Source: Casuarius casuarius
Taxonomy: Eukaryota; Chordata; Aves; Casuariiformes; Casuariidae
DNA: 64,000 nt
NCBI GenBank assembly: GCA_003342895.1
Contig: PTFA01000306.1
Span: 257,011-321,010 of the forward strand
Direction of reading: 5' to 3'
Part shown: piece after piece, positions 12,217 to 24,365 of the stretch
How the letters are laid out: every line of letters begins with the position of its first letter
Numbering within the stretch: position 1 is the first letter of the stretch
The notes under the pieces: model-generated
Database searches by the model: none
What the model was told of the DNA's origin: nothing
What the model saw: only the letters and a program-made list of their open reading frames with translations
Made by a program: the position numbers and the translations under genes

Positions 12217-14600
12217 CTGGAGAGTGGGAGCAACCTGGTGATGAACTAGTTTTATAGCATGAAACAGCACCACATGCCATCTCTTCCTAGGCTAGGGAGC
12301 AATACGACTCAGGGAAGAACATTACTGCTGACTGCCAGCCTCTACGACTGTTACTAAGCCAACGCTGCTGATTGACTTCTCTCTCAGTACTGGCCCTGAA
12401 GTCACAGTGTAACAATATATTTTCAATCGATGCTGTCCTAGTGGAACACTCATCTCTAGCACTCCATTGATGCATTTGCAGCAAAACAAGAAAGGACCCC
12501 ACATTTTAAAACATGCACTCCTTGATGTTGCCCTGAATTCAGATTTGATCTTTCCTTGCAGTTCCATTGTGAGTAGCAGATTGGTGTGCGCCAAACAGAT
12601 TTGGAATGAACCCAAAGAGCTAAGAGCTACTGATGCTGGGGTTGAAAAATGCTAAAAACATTTTCAAGATACCAAAAAAAGCGGTGGGGGAAGTCACAGT
12701 AAGTAAGCAAGGTTTCAAAAAAAACAAAAACAAAAAAAAACAACAGTAAGTTTAAATTTACACCCACAGATGCAGTTAGACAGGATGGCTGAGCTGACCT
12801 AGTGGCCAGTGGCCTCCTGCAGGGTCTTCCACCTGCAGAGCCCTGCTGGCTCCTGGCCAGACTCCTGCCAGCTCATGCACTCCTCTGGCTTCTTGTTGAG
12901 CACACCTAACTCACTAATCTGGCAGAAAATTAAATCAGCAACAGAAGTGAGTATTTTCTGCCCTGTTAATGAGTTGAATCAGCTTGCCAGAGGTCAGATG
13001 AGTGTCAGACATGGACTGCTCAGCCAAGGCTGAAGAAGGATAGTGGACGAAGCAGAGTGGAAGAAAAGGAACAAGACTACCTCTTTCAGTGGGACCAAAC
13101 CATCATATCATCTTAGCTGTATCACCTAAGCCTCCATATGTTTTTCCATCAAAATAGACAGGTTATTAGATACAGGCTCCTGTCTTCTTAGTACTGTTAG
13201 AATCACTGACTATGAAGCCAGTTTATGAGGCAGTTTATTCATAAATATTGGTAAAATACACAAAAAAGTCTAGTTACCTAATATCTTAAACTCAACTATG
13301 ATGTTCTCTTATGCGCCAGCTTCTCACCCCACTGCAAGAATTGCAAGAATCTCTCAACTTTTTCTCTAATAATATCTCCCAAGATCTACAGTTATTACAT
13401 GGGTAAAAAAATACACTTTATTCTAAAATTTTCCTTTTGTGTTCCCTGCATTATTGTAATTAAGGAATTATACTCAAAGAGAAATCTGGACTTCTATACC
13501 ATCTGGATTCCCACAGACTATCCCCAATCTGTGACAGAACCTTCCTTTCTATACTTATTGTAGAGACTATCTGTGGTGACAGTGACCATATACAAATCAG
13601 TTAGGTATAGGCTGCTCAGAAATGCCAGAGTTGGAAAGAACCTGTATTTTTTTTTTCTCTTAATAGTTATCATCTGCTGTTTTAGATTCAATCCTAGAGG
13701 CAAAGTTGTAAACAGTAGCTGTAGTCCCGACAATTTTCTCTTAATAGCAGAGCAAAGGAGTAGTGGAAATGTGACAATCAAGGATCATCATCCTGCAAGA
13801 CTTCTACCTGAAGGCATATGTGCACCACATGCAATGGAAAGAGTCCCAAACCACCACCATTGCTCTTGGTTCCTCGGGCAGCATTCTCTCAGTGCAGGTA
13901 GCTTTGCACCAAGCCACACAGATCCTTATTCAGTCTGCACAGCCACTGGCTGCAACATACTTGACTTAATCTAGGGAATCACATGGATGTAGACATTTAA
14001 GCTACTTGCAGAGTTGTAGTTCCCAGAACGTGCCAGTGCTTTCAGTAGATTCTTTCTGATGATTATTCCCAATCCTCTGAGCCTTTTCAACATAGATCAT
14101 CATTGATACACAGCAATACATTTTCTGGTTCTCTTGCAAATAACATCTATGAATAATTCCTCAAATACTGGTCATTGTCTTAAATGAGGGTGTCCTGGCT
14201 GAATTCACTGGTTTGGAGAATTCTAACACTGTACTTAAGTCAAAAGTATTGTGGATTATTTTACTTAAGGTTTCAATTTAAAAAACAAATCAGCATATAT
14301 CTTTTTGGTCTAGAAGTCAGAGAAAATTCTTCACTAGGTACATAATCTTTACACTGTGTTTAAAAATAAAGTTGTTAATTGAAGTTGGTATTCAGAACTT
14401 CCCGTTGGCAGCTGTTGAACAGTGATCTCACTTGTGACACTGACAGTTTGAGGGCCCAAACCTGAGAGAGAGGAAATCAGTTCACATCCTGCTGTATGCA
14501 GGCTTGCAGGGTTTGTCAGAACTGCATGCAAGTCCTAACTCAGTTAAAACAACAACAAACACCTTCAAAGTCTTGGAAAAGAAAATTACTTGTAGGCTTT
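12217..14600. other. Non-coding DNA with an A-rich tract; no gene seen
   Basis: This holds an A-rich run broken by single C residues at 12716-12743, a GC-richer patch with repeated CTGGC words at 12790-12900, and a 133-codon plus frame at 13573-13974 that matches nothing I know. The word AGAGTTGGAAAGAACC near 13627 resembles the start of a CR1 3' region, but the similarity ends quickly. Confidence 0.45.
12716..12743. repeat. A-rich simple repeat
   Basis: A runs of 8, 5 and 9 are separated by single C residues. This is a low-complexity tract with no recognisable retrocopy upstream. Confidence 0.8.
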
Positions 14601-14647
14601 GCAGAGTCAGAACAACAAACCCTCATGTAATCCTAGCTGAGCTCAGT

Positions 14648-14686
14648 AAAAGTCCTTCCATTTCTTTAGATGTGCTTTGGATAAGC
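14648..14686. repeat. Family B foldback repeat, right half
   Basis: The order is AGTCCTTCCATTTC, then CTTTAGATG, then GCTTTGGATAAG. This follows the same layout as the copy ending at 49462 (TCTTTTCACTG, TTCAGTGG, TTTTGGATCAG). A poorly matching left half may start near 14600. The element is heavily decayed and non-coding. Confidence 0.4.
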
Positions 14687-16024
14687 AACAAAATCAGCTG
14701 AAATGGGTGACAATGCAAAGATCTTTCTAAAAATATTTGAACATATATAATTCAATTAAGAAGAATTTGCACTTCTTAATTTTCCCCAGGTATTTGCACA
14801 ACCAAGTTCTACTGGCATGAATTAACAAATACTAAATATAAATAACTTAAATTGCCTTGCTCAAGCATCCTCACTGAAAACTCTAAGATGCAGTATCCTT
14901 CAATATTTACTGTAGAGAAATGTTATGAGGTAGCATAAACAGCAAGGAGCATACCTGATGCTAAAATTCTGATTTTGTACTTATAAACACAAGCCTTTAT
15001 CAATCTGCATCACTGTCCCCTGCCTGTCCTTTCTCATGATTTCTTCATCCTTCAAGGTGCCACAAATTTCTTTATAGGAATTTAGAGCCAGTTACTATTT
15101 GCTGTGAAGCCAACACCATTCCCTTGGGATCAGCACGAGCCAAAGTGTCAGCAGGTCGGTACAGTACCCAGGCATATGCATCCTTCCCTGGGTAAAGCGA
15201 GGAAGAAACAGTCTACCATCCTGTGGGATGAGGTCAGCAGCTCGGAAACCAAGTCCACTCCTTGATCTAATGCAAAGGAGTGAATATTAATCACATAGGT
15301 GTGGGGAAAAAAAAATGGTACATTGGACTATTTCTCTCTGTCCCTCAGAAAGGCTGCATAAGCCACACTGCCTGTATATCCAGTACACCTAAGGAACGTC
15401 AGCCAAGCACCAAACTAAACCACGCATTTCTTCTTACGCATCCACTCACCAGGACGTGAATTGCTTTGGGTGCAGTGCTGTGAAGCCGCACACTTCAAGC
15501 AGCCACCTGAGTTTCAGTAGTCTACTCCTGGTGCCCTCCCTCGCCGCAAATGAAGTCAGTATGCTTCCTGAAAAGGATGCAGCAACATCTTATCTATTCA
15601 GAGTTTGCCACATGATGTCTTTGCAAGGTCAGGATGAGAGGCTGGACTGGGCCACTCCGCGCAGCCCACTCCAGGCTCTTGCCTACCTGCATGAAAGCGT
15701 TGCTGCTGTCTGTCCAAACACTGCCAACACAAGATGTGCTGAAGAGCACAGTTGAAATACAATGCTGGCCCTTAAGAATAAACCTACATTACAGAAGATT
15801 TTATAGAAAGGGAAACTGAGGCACAAAAGCATCAGTGATTTTCTTAAGCACGTTGATATTTTGTGCTGAGAACCTCACATGGACCTGAATTCTCTGGAGT
15901 CTGACATCGGCATCACAGACACGCGACTAATTTCTTTTCAGAGTTAGGTTCTCCTTCAATTGCAAATGAGAGCAGATCAGTCCCTAAATATTTAGTTTCT
16001 GGATAAGCATTCAGTTGTGGTTGA
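14687..16024. other. Non-coding DNA, no gene seen
   Basis: Two overlapping plus-strand frames (15456-15755 and 15634-15819) occur in a slightly GC-richer patch. Neither has exon-like ends or a recognisable peptide. Nothing else was recognised. Confidence 0.5.
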
Positions 16025-16155
16025 AACCTGCAAACACTCATTAATATTTTAGCAACTTAGGTCCTGGGCATACAGAACACTTCACCTTCCAGTGAACTCA
16101 CCCTGCATGGTTAAAACTATGCTGCAATTTAGTATGCCTGTGCATCTTTGAAAAG
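16025..16155. repeat. Possible old palindromic repeat, family C
   Basis: The left side reads ACCTGCAAACACTCATTAA and AGCAACTTAGG. The right side reads TTCCAGTGAACTCA, GCATGGTTAAAACTATGC and TGTGCATCTTTGAA. I recall a sauropsid foldback repeat with CCTGCAAACACTTA arms around a CCCATTGAAGTCAATGGG centre, and this looks like a worn copy. The match is loose and the family name is unverified. Confidence 0.3.
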
Positions 16156-16754
16156 TTATCTGCTTATAAGTCTAATACAAAAGTGAATTATAAGCTTGCA
16201 TGGTCATGAAACCTACAGAGACTTATTCACCAGAGTCTTGCTCCCTGCCCTGAAGCTGACTACAGCTTAAGTTCCCATTACTCTTTCATTAAAGTTCAAA
16301 CGTACATTATCTAGACAGAAGACATTTCTGTTAAAAGTATTTAAAAATATATATTTTAACAGGACCTGCTGCTCCTGTCTTACTGCATCATATCAGTCAG
16401 GAGAAGAGCAAAGATCTCAGACTATTTCCTACCTATCTTTAAAGCAATTTGGAAAGTGTTATTTTGTTGGCACTGTACCTCTCCCTCCATTGATTGAGGG
16501 CTCTCTCCCTCTCCTTCCAAATATATCTTGTTTGTGCTTTGAGATAAGACTTTGAAAGCATAAAAATCCTGTAGCTGGTAAGTGAGATCTAGGGAACAGC
16601 AGGATTTCTAATTTCTGTGCCTCTGTCTGGTAAAAAAGATGTCTAGCTTTCTTCCCTCTCTGATGAGGGCAAAATGCTCTAATTAGCAGATACATGAATT
16701 AAGGAAATGCCTGGTCTCTTCAGGCCAGATTGTGGTTTATCCTATACATTAGAG

Positions 16755-16840
16755 TAAGGGCGTATGGTTTCATACAGTTTATAGCTGGGAAGTAACATTA
16801 GATCATCTAAGTCTGACAAATTATACTTGTTAGGTAGATT
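16755..16840 (+). mobile_element. CR1-like LINE fragment, degenerate
   Basis: The words TTTATAGCTGGGAAG, ATTAGATCATCTAAG and TCTGACA occur in the order I know from reptile-type CR1 retrotransposons, in the 3' part of the element. Similarity fades after about 16840, so the downstream limit is uncertain. It carries no open reading frame and is a fossil, probably 5'-truncated as most CR1 copies are. Confidence 0.5.
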
Positions 16841-17587
16841 TTATCATATTTTTAGGCAAAAGTTAGACTACAGCATTCTTGTTCTTACAATTTTAAATGG
16901 CTTCAGGCCAAAACTAGAGAGCAGGAGAGACTGGGGCACTGAGGACTCAAGGAAATGATTAAGTGAGATAGGCTCATATAGCATGAGCAAGTGAACCATG
17001 TCATATTTTGAAGCAGTAGATAAAAGGGCACTTGTCAATGTGATGGGGAGGAGGAGGAAGCAGGAAGGCGGAAAGGAGGGGAACCGCTCCTACACGATCC
17101 CAAGTCAGCCAGTCGGTATGAACTGGACCACCAAAGAGCATTTTTGGAACACCCTCAGAGCACAAATCTGTTTTTGGCATCTGGCTGTATCCAGCCCCTG
17201 CTGCCAGCAAACCAATCAGCCCCCAGCAGCTCTCAATAAGTTACGGAGTGAGGAATCTTTTCATTTTGATCTGGGAAACCCTCCCAGAGGGTCCAAAAGC
17301 AACCCTACCACTTATTATGTATTAATACCAAGAAGCAACAATATTTATGAATTACATCAGTCTGCTTGTGGACAGTGACAAGGTACAGAGCAAACAGCTG
17401 ACCCTATTCAGAATCCTTCCGCCTGTTAAGTGGGGAAGCTTGTACAGAAGGCAATTCTGAAACCAAGATTCTGGTAATTCTGGTTGTATTCAAAGCAATT
17501 AGAAAACCACTCCAGTTAAATAAATTACTCTGATTTACAATAGTACAAGTCAGAGCAGAATAGCACTCTGAGTCATCTTTTACTAAT

Positions 17588-17617
17588 TATTTTCACTTCA
17601 ATGGACATATGATCTCT
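17588..17617. repeat. Family B foldback repeat fragment
   Basis: TTTTCACTTCAATGGACA followed by TATGATCTC resembles the right half of the family B repeat. Only this short core is recognisable, so chance similarity is possible. Confidence 0.3.
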
Positions 17618-17831
17618 CTTTTCATATGTAGATATTTATAAGTTTAAAATATAAAACAAAAATGTTATGTTTTCCCCAAAGAGTATTTTTTTCTTCTACT
17701 TCTCAAGAGGAAATCTCCTCTAAGAAGCTAGAAAACTGATACGTGAGAAACAATAGGGAAAAGAATAAACAAGCACATGGAGGACGGGGACAGGGGTGGA
17801 GCAACCTTTTACATGTTTAACTGATTTCTCT

Positions 17832-17850
17832 CCCCCCCCCCCCTTTTTTT
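17832..17850. repeat. Homopolymer pair C12T7
   Basis: Twelve C residues run directly into seven T residues. This is an isolated G/C homopolymer in AT-rich DNA. The minus strand has G12. Confidence 0.9.
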
Positions 17851-20800
17851 AATCTCTGAAATGACATCTGCTAGACAGAGACAGCTCCCATTATCTCCAG
17901 TAACATCAAATTAAATAACTAAAAATAGGGCTCCTGAATTGAGAAAGCAACATCAAGTGCGGAAGCGCTGATTTTGTTGACAGTTTCTGGGAGAGGCGGT
18001 ACTTGGGGCGAGGGGTAGATAATGGTTTGGAGCTAGATCAAATGGGCAAGCTTTCCATTAGAGCCTTGCTCTGTCTTATCACCGCCTCTAATCTCAGTGT
18101 ACAAGGAGCTCCTCCAAAACCACTGAAGAGCTACCCTCTGTGTTCAGATGATCTTTACAAGGCAACTGTCCCTCCCAGCGCCAGAATCTGCTTCGCTGCC
18201 TCCACTCACCGCGTAGTTGGAGCTCCTGCAGAATTGTGCTCAAAGGTGAAACACAGGCAATTTTGATGAGTAATTTCTACAGTTTAAGCTTCAGCATCTG
18301 GGTGTCATTCCAATAACACATTATTAAACAACTGGAAATCACCAAGGGAAATCCTCAGTTTTGTTTTGTTTTTTTACTTGAACATGTATAGTAAGAAATC
18401 CTAAGTGAAACAAAACAGAAAGAGATCCAGTAATAATAAATTAAAGTGCCATTAAAACTGCTCATTCCATTTGTTTAGAAACAGAAACGCAAGAGAACAA
18501 ATTCCCTCAGAAGTCTGCAAGTCCTTTGATTTTATGATAAACTTCCTCACACTCTCTCAGGCTTTCATTTTAGCTTTTTTTCCCTTCCCACCCCCCCTCC
18601 CCCCATAAGGCAGAGAAGAGGGAGTCATGGCTAGATTCCAGCATCAGAAGCTGCTGTCACATCTGTTCAATAGCAAGATCAATGTTTTTCAAGCCTAGGA
18701 AGTGCCTGAAGTGTTAAAAAGGACTTACACTTTTTAAAAATGTACATAGTGCTCTTTGCTGTAGGACAGCAGTCCATCAACCCAACACAACACTGGAACA
18801 TTTTGCCAGAGAAGCCCAGTTTGCACCAGTGATTACAAGTGAGTGTGTGCTCTATGCACTTGCACACTGCTCTTTGAAAGGTGCCATTCTCATACGGTGA
18901 AGCCACCTAACGCTGCAAGCATCCCTTTCAAGGGCTTGTTGCTGGAGCTCCAGCATCACACTAGTGGCCACACTGCTCCTGAGAGCACCTAATTCGGGTC
19001 CCCCTGCCTGCCGTGCTACTGAGCAGGAATTATTCCGAGAAGCAGGAGTGCTCCAAGAGTCAGGGTTATTTGGGGGGATGCCAATGCCCTTAAATCTAAC
19101 CACCCGTCTGAGTTGGGTGGGGGTCTGGGACTTCCTAAATTTAAAGACTGTTCTAGACTAATAAACGATGCTTTTGAGACAGCCCAGTGGCTTTCTTCTC
19201 AGCTGATGAAAAGGTTTGCAGGTAATGTCAGGGTTTGTTTTTTTCATTTGGCAATGAAGTTGATTTTTAGCCCCTCATTTTTCACTGTTTTAGAAAGAGT
19301 TAAAGCACCTGGTCATAATTAAATACATAGATTTTTCCACTATGCTGACAGGATAGATTACGCCAATGACTCTTGATAGTTCAAATGGTCTGGATGAAAT
19401 CATCATAAGCAATCATGAGTAGCAGTGTTAAGTTTTACCACAGACATGAAAAAGGTAAGATTTTTATTTTTTCTAGTAGTAAGCAAATCATCAGGAGACT
19501 GAACACAATATTTGCGCTTTGTAGTCTCCACTTGGCTTCTGCAAAGAGCGGTTCTTTCTCAGCAGAATTTCTTTTTAATGGATATGCTAGAATGTTTTAA
19601 GATATCAGTAAAATGAAGCTGTGCTTTTCATTAAAAAGCCCTCTGTTTTAGAAGGGAACCAAAGAACAAGACTACGAAATAATTTAGCGGAATTATTCAG
19701 CTGAATTATCTTCCTTCCCTCTCCTTCAGTTTTAAAGTTTTATGAATATTGAAAAAAAGTAAAGTGAGTTTTCAAAACCAATATCGCTCTAAGCCATTCT
19801 AAGAGTGAAGGCTGCATTGTTCTTGCACCTTTAGGTGAGAAAGATAGACAAGCTAATTGCCTTTAACTTGCAGGCTTTTTTTGGTACTGGATCTCATTAC
19901 CACTTACTTCCTTCTTGAGGTTTGAGGCTCTATACACATCATGATACAAACACATTAATTCAAAATATGACTGTCTGCCAAGACTTTTTTCTTAAGGCTC
20001 TCAAATAACCCTAAAGAGTGACCCTGAGTTTTCTTTCCATGATTCATACCATCAAGTTGTCCACTATGACATAGTTTAGAAGAAAGTTTATTTTCCAGTT
20101 TGTTCTAGTAGTTAAAAGTGATAAGACCTGATCTCTATTACTGTCTTTGCTCCTTGCTACAGTTTTTAACTTTTTACTCACATACTTTTTTCATGTGCAA
20201 TGGAAAATTCTGCAGAAATTTAGGAGAATAATCACCTTATGCAAAGATAAGATGTACCTTGATCTCTACTGGGCTACCTCAACTTGTTTCTGCCTCAGCT
20301 TTTCTATCTGCAAAATATGCAGATGGTATTTTTCTAACAGAAAGGTTTGAGTTATTACTACCTGAGACTTACTGGACTTAGGGAAAAGCACTACAGTAGT
20401 ACAATATATACACAACATTTTTTCTCAGTTCTAAGTACACCTGAGACAAGTGGCATGACTTAACTATTACTAGGAAATATGTTAAAATTTAACAAATAAT
20501 TACTTATCAAGCTGGCCACTTAGTGTGTTTTCAAATCTAGTTAAAAACAACCAATTAATTTAATTTTGGACTGAACCGAAATAATCAAGGATTTTAAGCA
20601 AAATGAAATAACAAACAAAGATTTCAGATCTATGACACAAACTTTATTTTATTCCAAATTAAAAGCTTTGTTTCAGGTGGAATGAAGCATTCGTTCAATC
20701 AAAAATGAAGCTTTCTGTTTAACACCAGGTTAGTTAATTCTTTTTTTAGACTCCTTTTTAATTTGGGTCACACTTGAAATGAAAAGTACAGCTCTGTAAT

Positions 20801-22650
20801 GAAAAGTTGAAATGCTTCATTTAAAAGCTGTCAAAACAATATTTCTACATTTTCATTTTTTTCCTTTTTCCCCCCTAACTGAAAATATTCACAAAATGTC
20901 ACTCAAATCATTTTGTTCCCTTTGAAATGGTATTTTTAGCAAAAGTATACACACTGATAAAGATTATTTCACTCAGTCCAGTAAGATAAATAAAAGCACA
21001 AACCTGAACAGAAAAGCAATATTGGTCCAGACAATTCTATTCTTACAATCTCTTCAATTCTTGAAAGCACACAATGTTTTACCCTACTCTCCACAGTTCC
21101 TCTTTCTGAGTGTAAACAGCATGTTCTCCACGGTTTGATGACAATCACGGAAAAATTGCCTTAAGCTCATAGCAGTTTTAAGTAGAGCACTCTTCCTTGC
21201 CAGCTTAGTTATGTTGACTAGGTCAAGAGCTATCTGACACCATGAGCAATGGGACTTCCACACTTGCAGGGATGGTCATATGCATTTGGCCAAGCAGCTT
21301 CAGCACTTGAGAGGGGTTGCAATTACCAAGCGATAGAAAAATATGAATGACAGGTCTGTGATTTTTCTACACACATCATAGTCTGGCCTACCTACCAACT
21401 CATAGTCAGCACCTACTTGAGTATATTTGACCAAGCTACTATGCTTTCTGCATCTCAAATGCTCTTTCTACTATTAGCAGTGTATCTTGCTCAATATTTT
21501 CAGGACTTCAAAGCTATATGAAGATACATAGCATAATTGAAAAGTAGTGGAAGTATTAAGGTATCACAGATGAGGCAGGGAGGAAACACTTCACAAACCT
21601 AAGTGAGCATTATAAAGTTTGAAGGATGACTGCCCCTAGAATAGGGGACTTTTCCCCACAACTCTTTTATAGTTAAATGCCTCAGGATGAAAGAGTGAAA
21701 TGACTGCTGCACTAAAAAAAAATTATACTGTTTCAGGAATACAGTAATTACGGTCTGAGATGCAGCATTTTACAAATGCATTTTAGGGATGGCAGTGGTG
21801 GGGAAGCAGTGGAGACATCTTTTTTCCCCTCTTACGAGAGTGTCCTGCTAATCATGATTTCATCATATACTTCCAGAGCATCACAAATACCACCAAGAAT
21901 TTGATCAGCCACAGTGCACTCAAATTTAGTGCAGGAGGACTATGAACTCAAAGGACACCTAGGAAAGCATTTTTCTACATATACTTTGCTTCTTGTTATC
22001 TAATTTTAGAACAGGATACTGGTCACTATGACTATGGCTAATATTTTCAGTCTGCTCCTATTTGGTCACACTACTTGATAGATTAAAACAGCTGGTGCTG
22101 AGGACCTAGTGTCCACACAATACATATACCCAAGGTTTTACTTCAGATTAGCTTTAGGCTGGTACCAATGGATCATTGGTAGTTGGAGTGCGTTAGGTGC
22201 CCTTCCTGAATGCATCTTGCAGTTTAGCTTCACCTAAAGGCATCAATGCTGGTGGCTCTCTGAGATCACGCTATGATGTGCGCCAAAGCACAGTCAGTAG
22301 GTGTGATCAGGAGATTCACTTACAAATGCACTCCTGACCTGAACTAAGACCCTAACATAGGCATGCTGTATCAGAGACAGGATACTAAGCTACGTTGTTC
22401 TTCAATCTGGTCAAGAAAGGTGTTTATGTCAGTCCTCATACGAAAATAACAGGAAACCATTTCATTTTCAGAACAGAACTTTCCTTTTCAGTGAGAAAGG
22501 TTTATTTTATTTTTATTGATATGGAAAGGGTTAGCTCATGCTTCTCCAAGATAACTTCTCAGTATGCAGATTTAAAAGACATACTGGAAAATATTCCCAT
22601 TTGGAAAGATATTTCTTTAACTGCTTGAGCAAGAAACACAGTTGATGGGG

Positions 22651-22677
22651 TTTTTTGTTTTTTTTTGGTTTTTTTTA
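22651..22677. repeat. T-rich simple repeat
   Basis: T runs of 6, 9 and 8 are separated by G or GG. This is low complexity with no coding or regulatory reading. Confidence 0.8.
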
Positions 22678-23840
22678 AATGATGGTTGTGAAGAAAGGGT
22701 TTGTCTGAATGCTCTGATGCAAGCTACTAGATAACGATGAATGCTTATAAATTATGCATTTAGAAACCTGTATTTGTATATTCTTACTTTAAGTAATGAA
22801 GGCACACGTTATATAGAAACAAATGTAGAAGTCACAGAAATTACAAGATGCATAGCATGCAGACTGACGACAAAGTCTTGCCTAGGGATAGAGCAACTGC
22901 CATTTGCACTCCTTGAAAAAGCAAAATATTCTCCAGAACTAATACCCCCTCCCTTTTATTTTATTTTGTTTTTAAAACCAGCTCTGCGTCTGCACTGCTT
23001 GGCACACCAAACTATTATTCTTTTCTATTCTTCTCCTGTATGTTGGCCTCACATTAGTAATACTACGTTTTATTTGGACTTAATTATTGCTATGAAGTAC
23101 ATTAAATTTGGCTATTTTATTGCAGAAATCAATATGACTGACATTTGAAAAAACTGCTCATTATTTTAAAGTGTTTTACAGTGATCATTTTGTTACATTA
23201 ATGGGAGAAAAAATTATTTTCCCACAATTAATTAGATTTTAACTGTATGCTTATTTTTCCACTTATCCATGTATATAATGGATAGCTAAAAAAAATCTTG
23301 AAGCATTAAGACACATCTTAAAAAGTAACAATAAAAGACTATGAGGATTGTACATGTATTAATATTTTAACATTTTTCAGGGATTTCTGAACAGCTTGAA
23401 AATATCAATACATTGAATTTTACAGAAAAAGGGACGATTTCTCAGACAAGTATACCAGGCAATAAAGGACTAAAGTTTTTTGTTTTAAGTTGCCATGTTC
23501 TCTGCACATTGTAGCAGAGATCCTGTTCAACCAAATCACACTTCATTTATGACTCAGACACCCGCAACCCATCTTAATGACAGTCATGCGAGCTATTTCC
23601 TTGCCTAGATTTCTAACCCCTTAGGCATCTAAAGTCATAGAATTTCTCTTTACTTACTGTGACATTTCTTTGGGTATTTAACCATAGTTACCTCACATAG
23701 TAAAAGGTGTTTGCTCCGGGGAGTCAGTCACCTGTGTCTCACCTATGTTGCTTAAAGAAATGTTAGATGCAGTGAGAACTGAAATTCTGTGCTTTGCTTG
23801 CAAGACTGCTTTTCATCTCTTATCACTTAATGGGCTGCTG

Positions 23841-24365
23841 CGAAAAACGCAAACGTCCTAGAGACAGGGATCTAGACGATCGGCTTGCATCCCTCCCTCA
23901 TGAGCCTACAAGCCAGTGGTATGGAAACACTTTGCTATTTGTCACTTCTTCTTATGGCACAACTCTTACCTTTCTGGTGGGAGGGACTCAATTTCAACAA
24001 AAGAGTGTGGAAAGTGTTTTACCTAAGGTACTGTATGTTTTGGTAATTAGCTCACTCTCTTTGTAAAGGAGATATGGGAATTATTCTTAGAATGAAGATC
24101 ATTGCTGTATGCTTTTCAGGTGAGTGCTCTGACCACTAGATGGCTGTGCAAACAATCATCCCTAGGTGAAATTGGTAAGAGAGCAGAATTTTGGTTGCCT
24201 CCAGGAGGGAGAGCCAGAGTACAGGTGCTCTCAGAGGTCCTCTCTAGCTGGAGTGCATTGTCACCTTAGGTAGAAATAGGTGCGTCTCTGTCTCTGGATC
24301 TGACGCTTCAAGCTTTGGACTTGGCCCGGAAAGATCCAGCCGTGAATATTTCTTTGTCTTTTCGG
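23841..24365. promoter_or_regulatory. CpG clusters flanking a CTCF-like site
   Basis: Five CpG dinucleotides fall between 23841 and 23882, and four more between 24302 and 24362. The CTCF-like core at 24133-24146 lies between the two groups. The plus-strand frame at 23794-24066 (90 codons) crosses this region but looks random. A small insulator or distal regulatory element is a reasonable inference. No TATA box, initiator or transcribed unit can be shown. Confidence 0.25.
24133..24146 (+). promoter_or_regulatory. CTCF core-motif match
   Basis: CCACTAGATGGCTG fits the first twelve positions of the known vertebrate CTCF core (CCASYAGRKGGC) without a mismatch. Such sites anchor chromatin loops and act as insulators. 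One motif match in 64 kb is not far above chance, so occupancy is uncertain. Its orientation is opposite to the weaker match at 39473. Confidence 0.45.

Larger units (their letters stand above)
16841..23839. other. AT-rich non-coding DNA, no gene seen
   Basis: Seven kilobases have no convincing gene. Small items inside are a family B piece at 17588-17617, C12T7 at 17832-17850, a C-rich run near 18589-18604, an 8-bp perfect hairpin at 22163-22181 and a T-rich tract at 22651-22677. The longest frames, 126 codons at 16998-17378 and 135 codons at 22741-23148 (both plus), match nothing I know. Confidence 0.45.

Noticed and set aside
13589..13652. Third CR1 fragment (AGAGTTGGAAAGAACC)
   Set aside because: Only about 16 bases resemble the CR1 3' region and the similarity does not continue.
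13573..13974. 133-codon plus-strand open frame
   Set aside because: No recognisable family, starts from a non-consensus context, and contains T-tract derived F runs. A chance frame is more likely.
16998..17378. 126-codon plus-strand open frame
   Set aside because: Also open on the opposite strand, with no splice-like ends and no family resemblance.
22741..23148. 135-codon plus-strand open frame
   Set aside because: No exon-like ends, no recognisable motif, and a composition (many I, L, F, Y) expected from AT-rich DNA.
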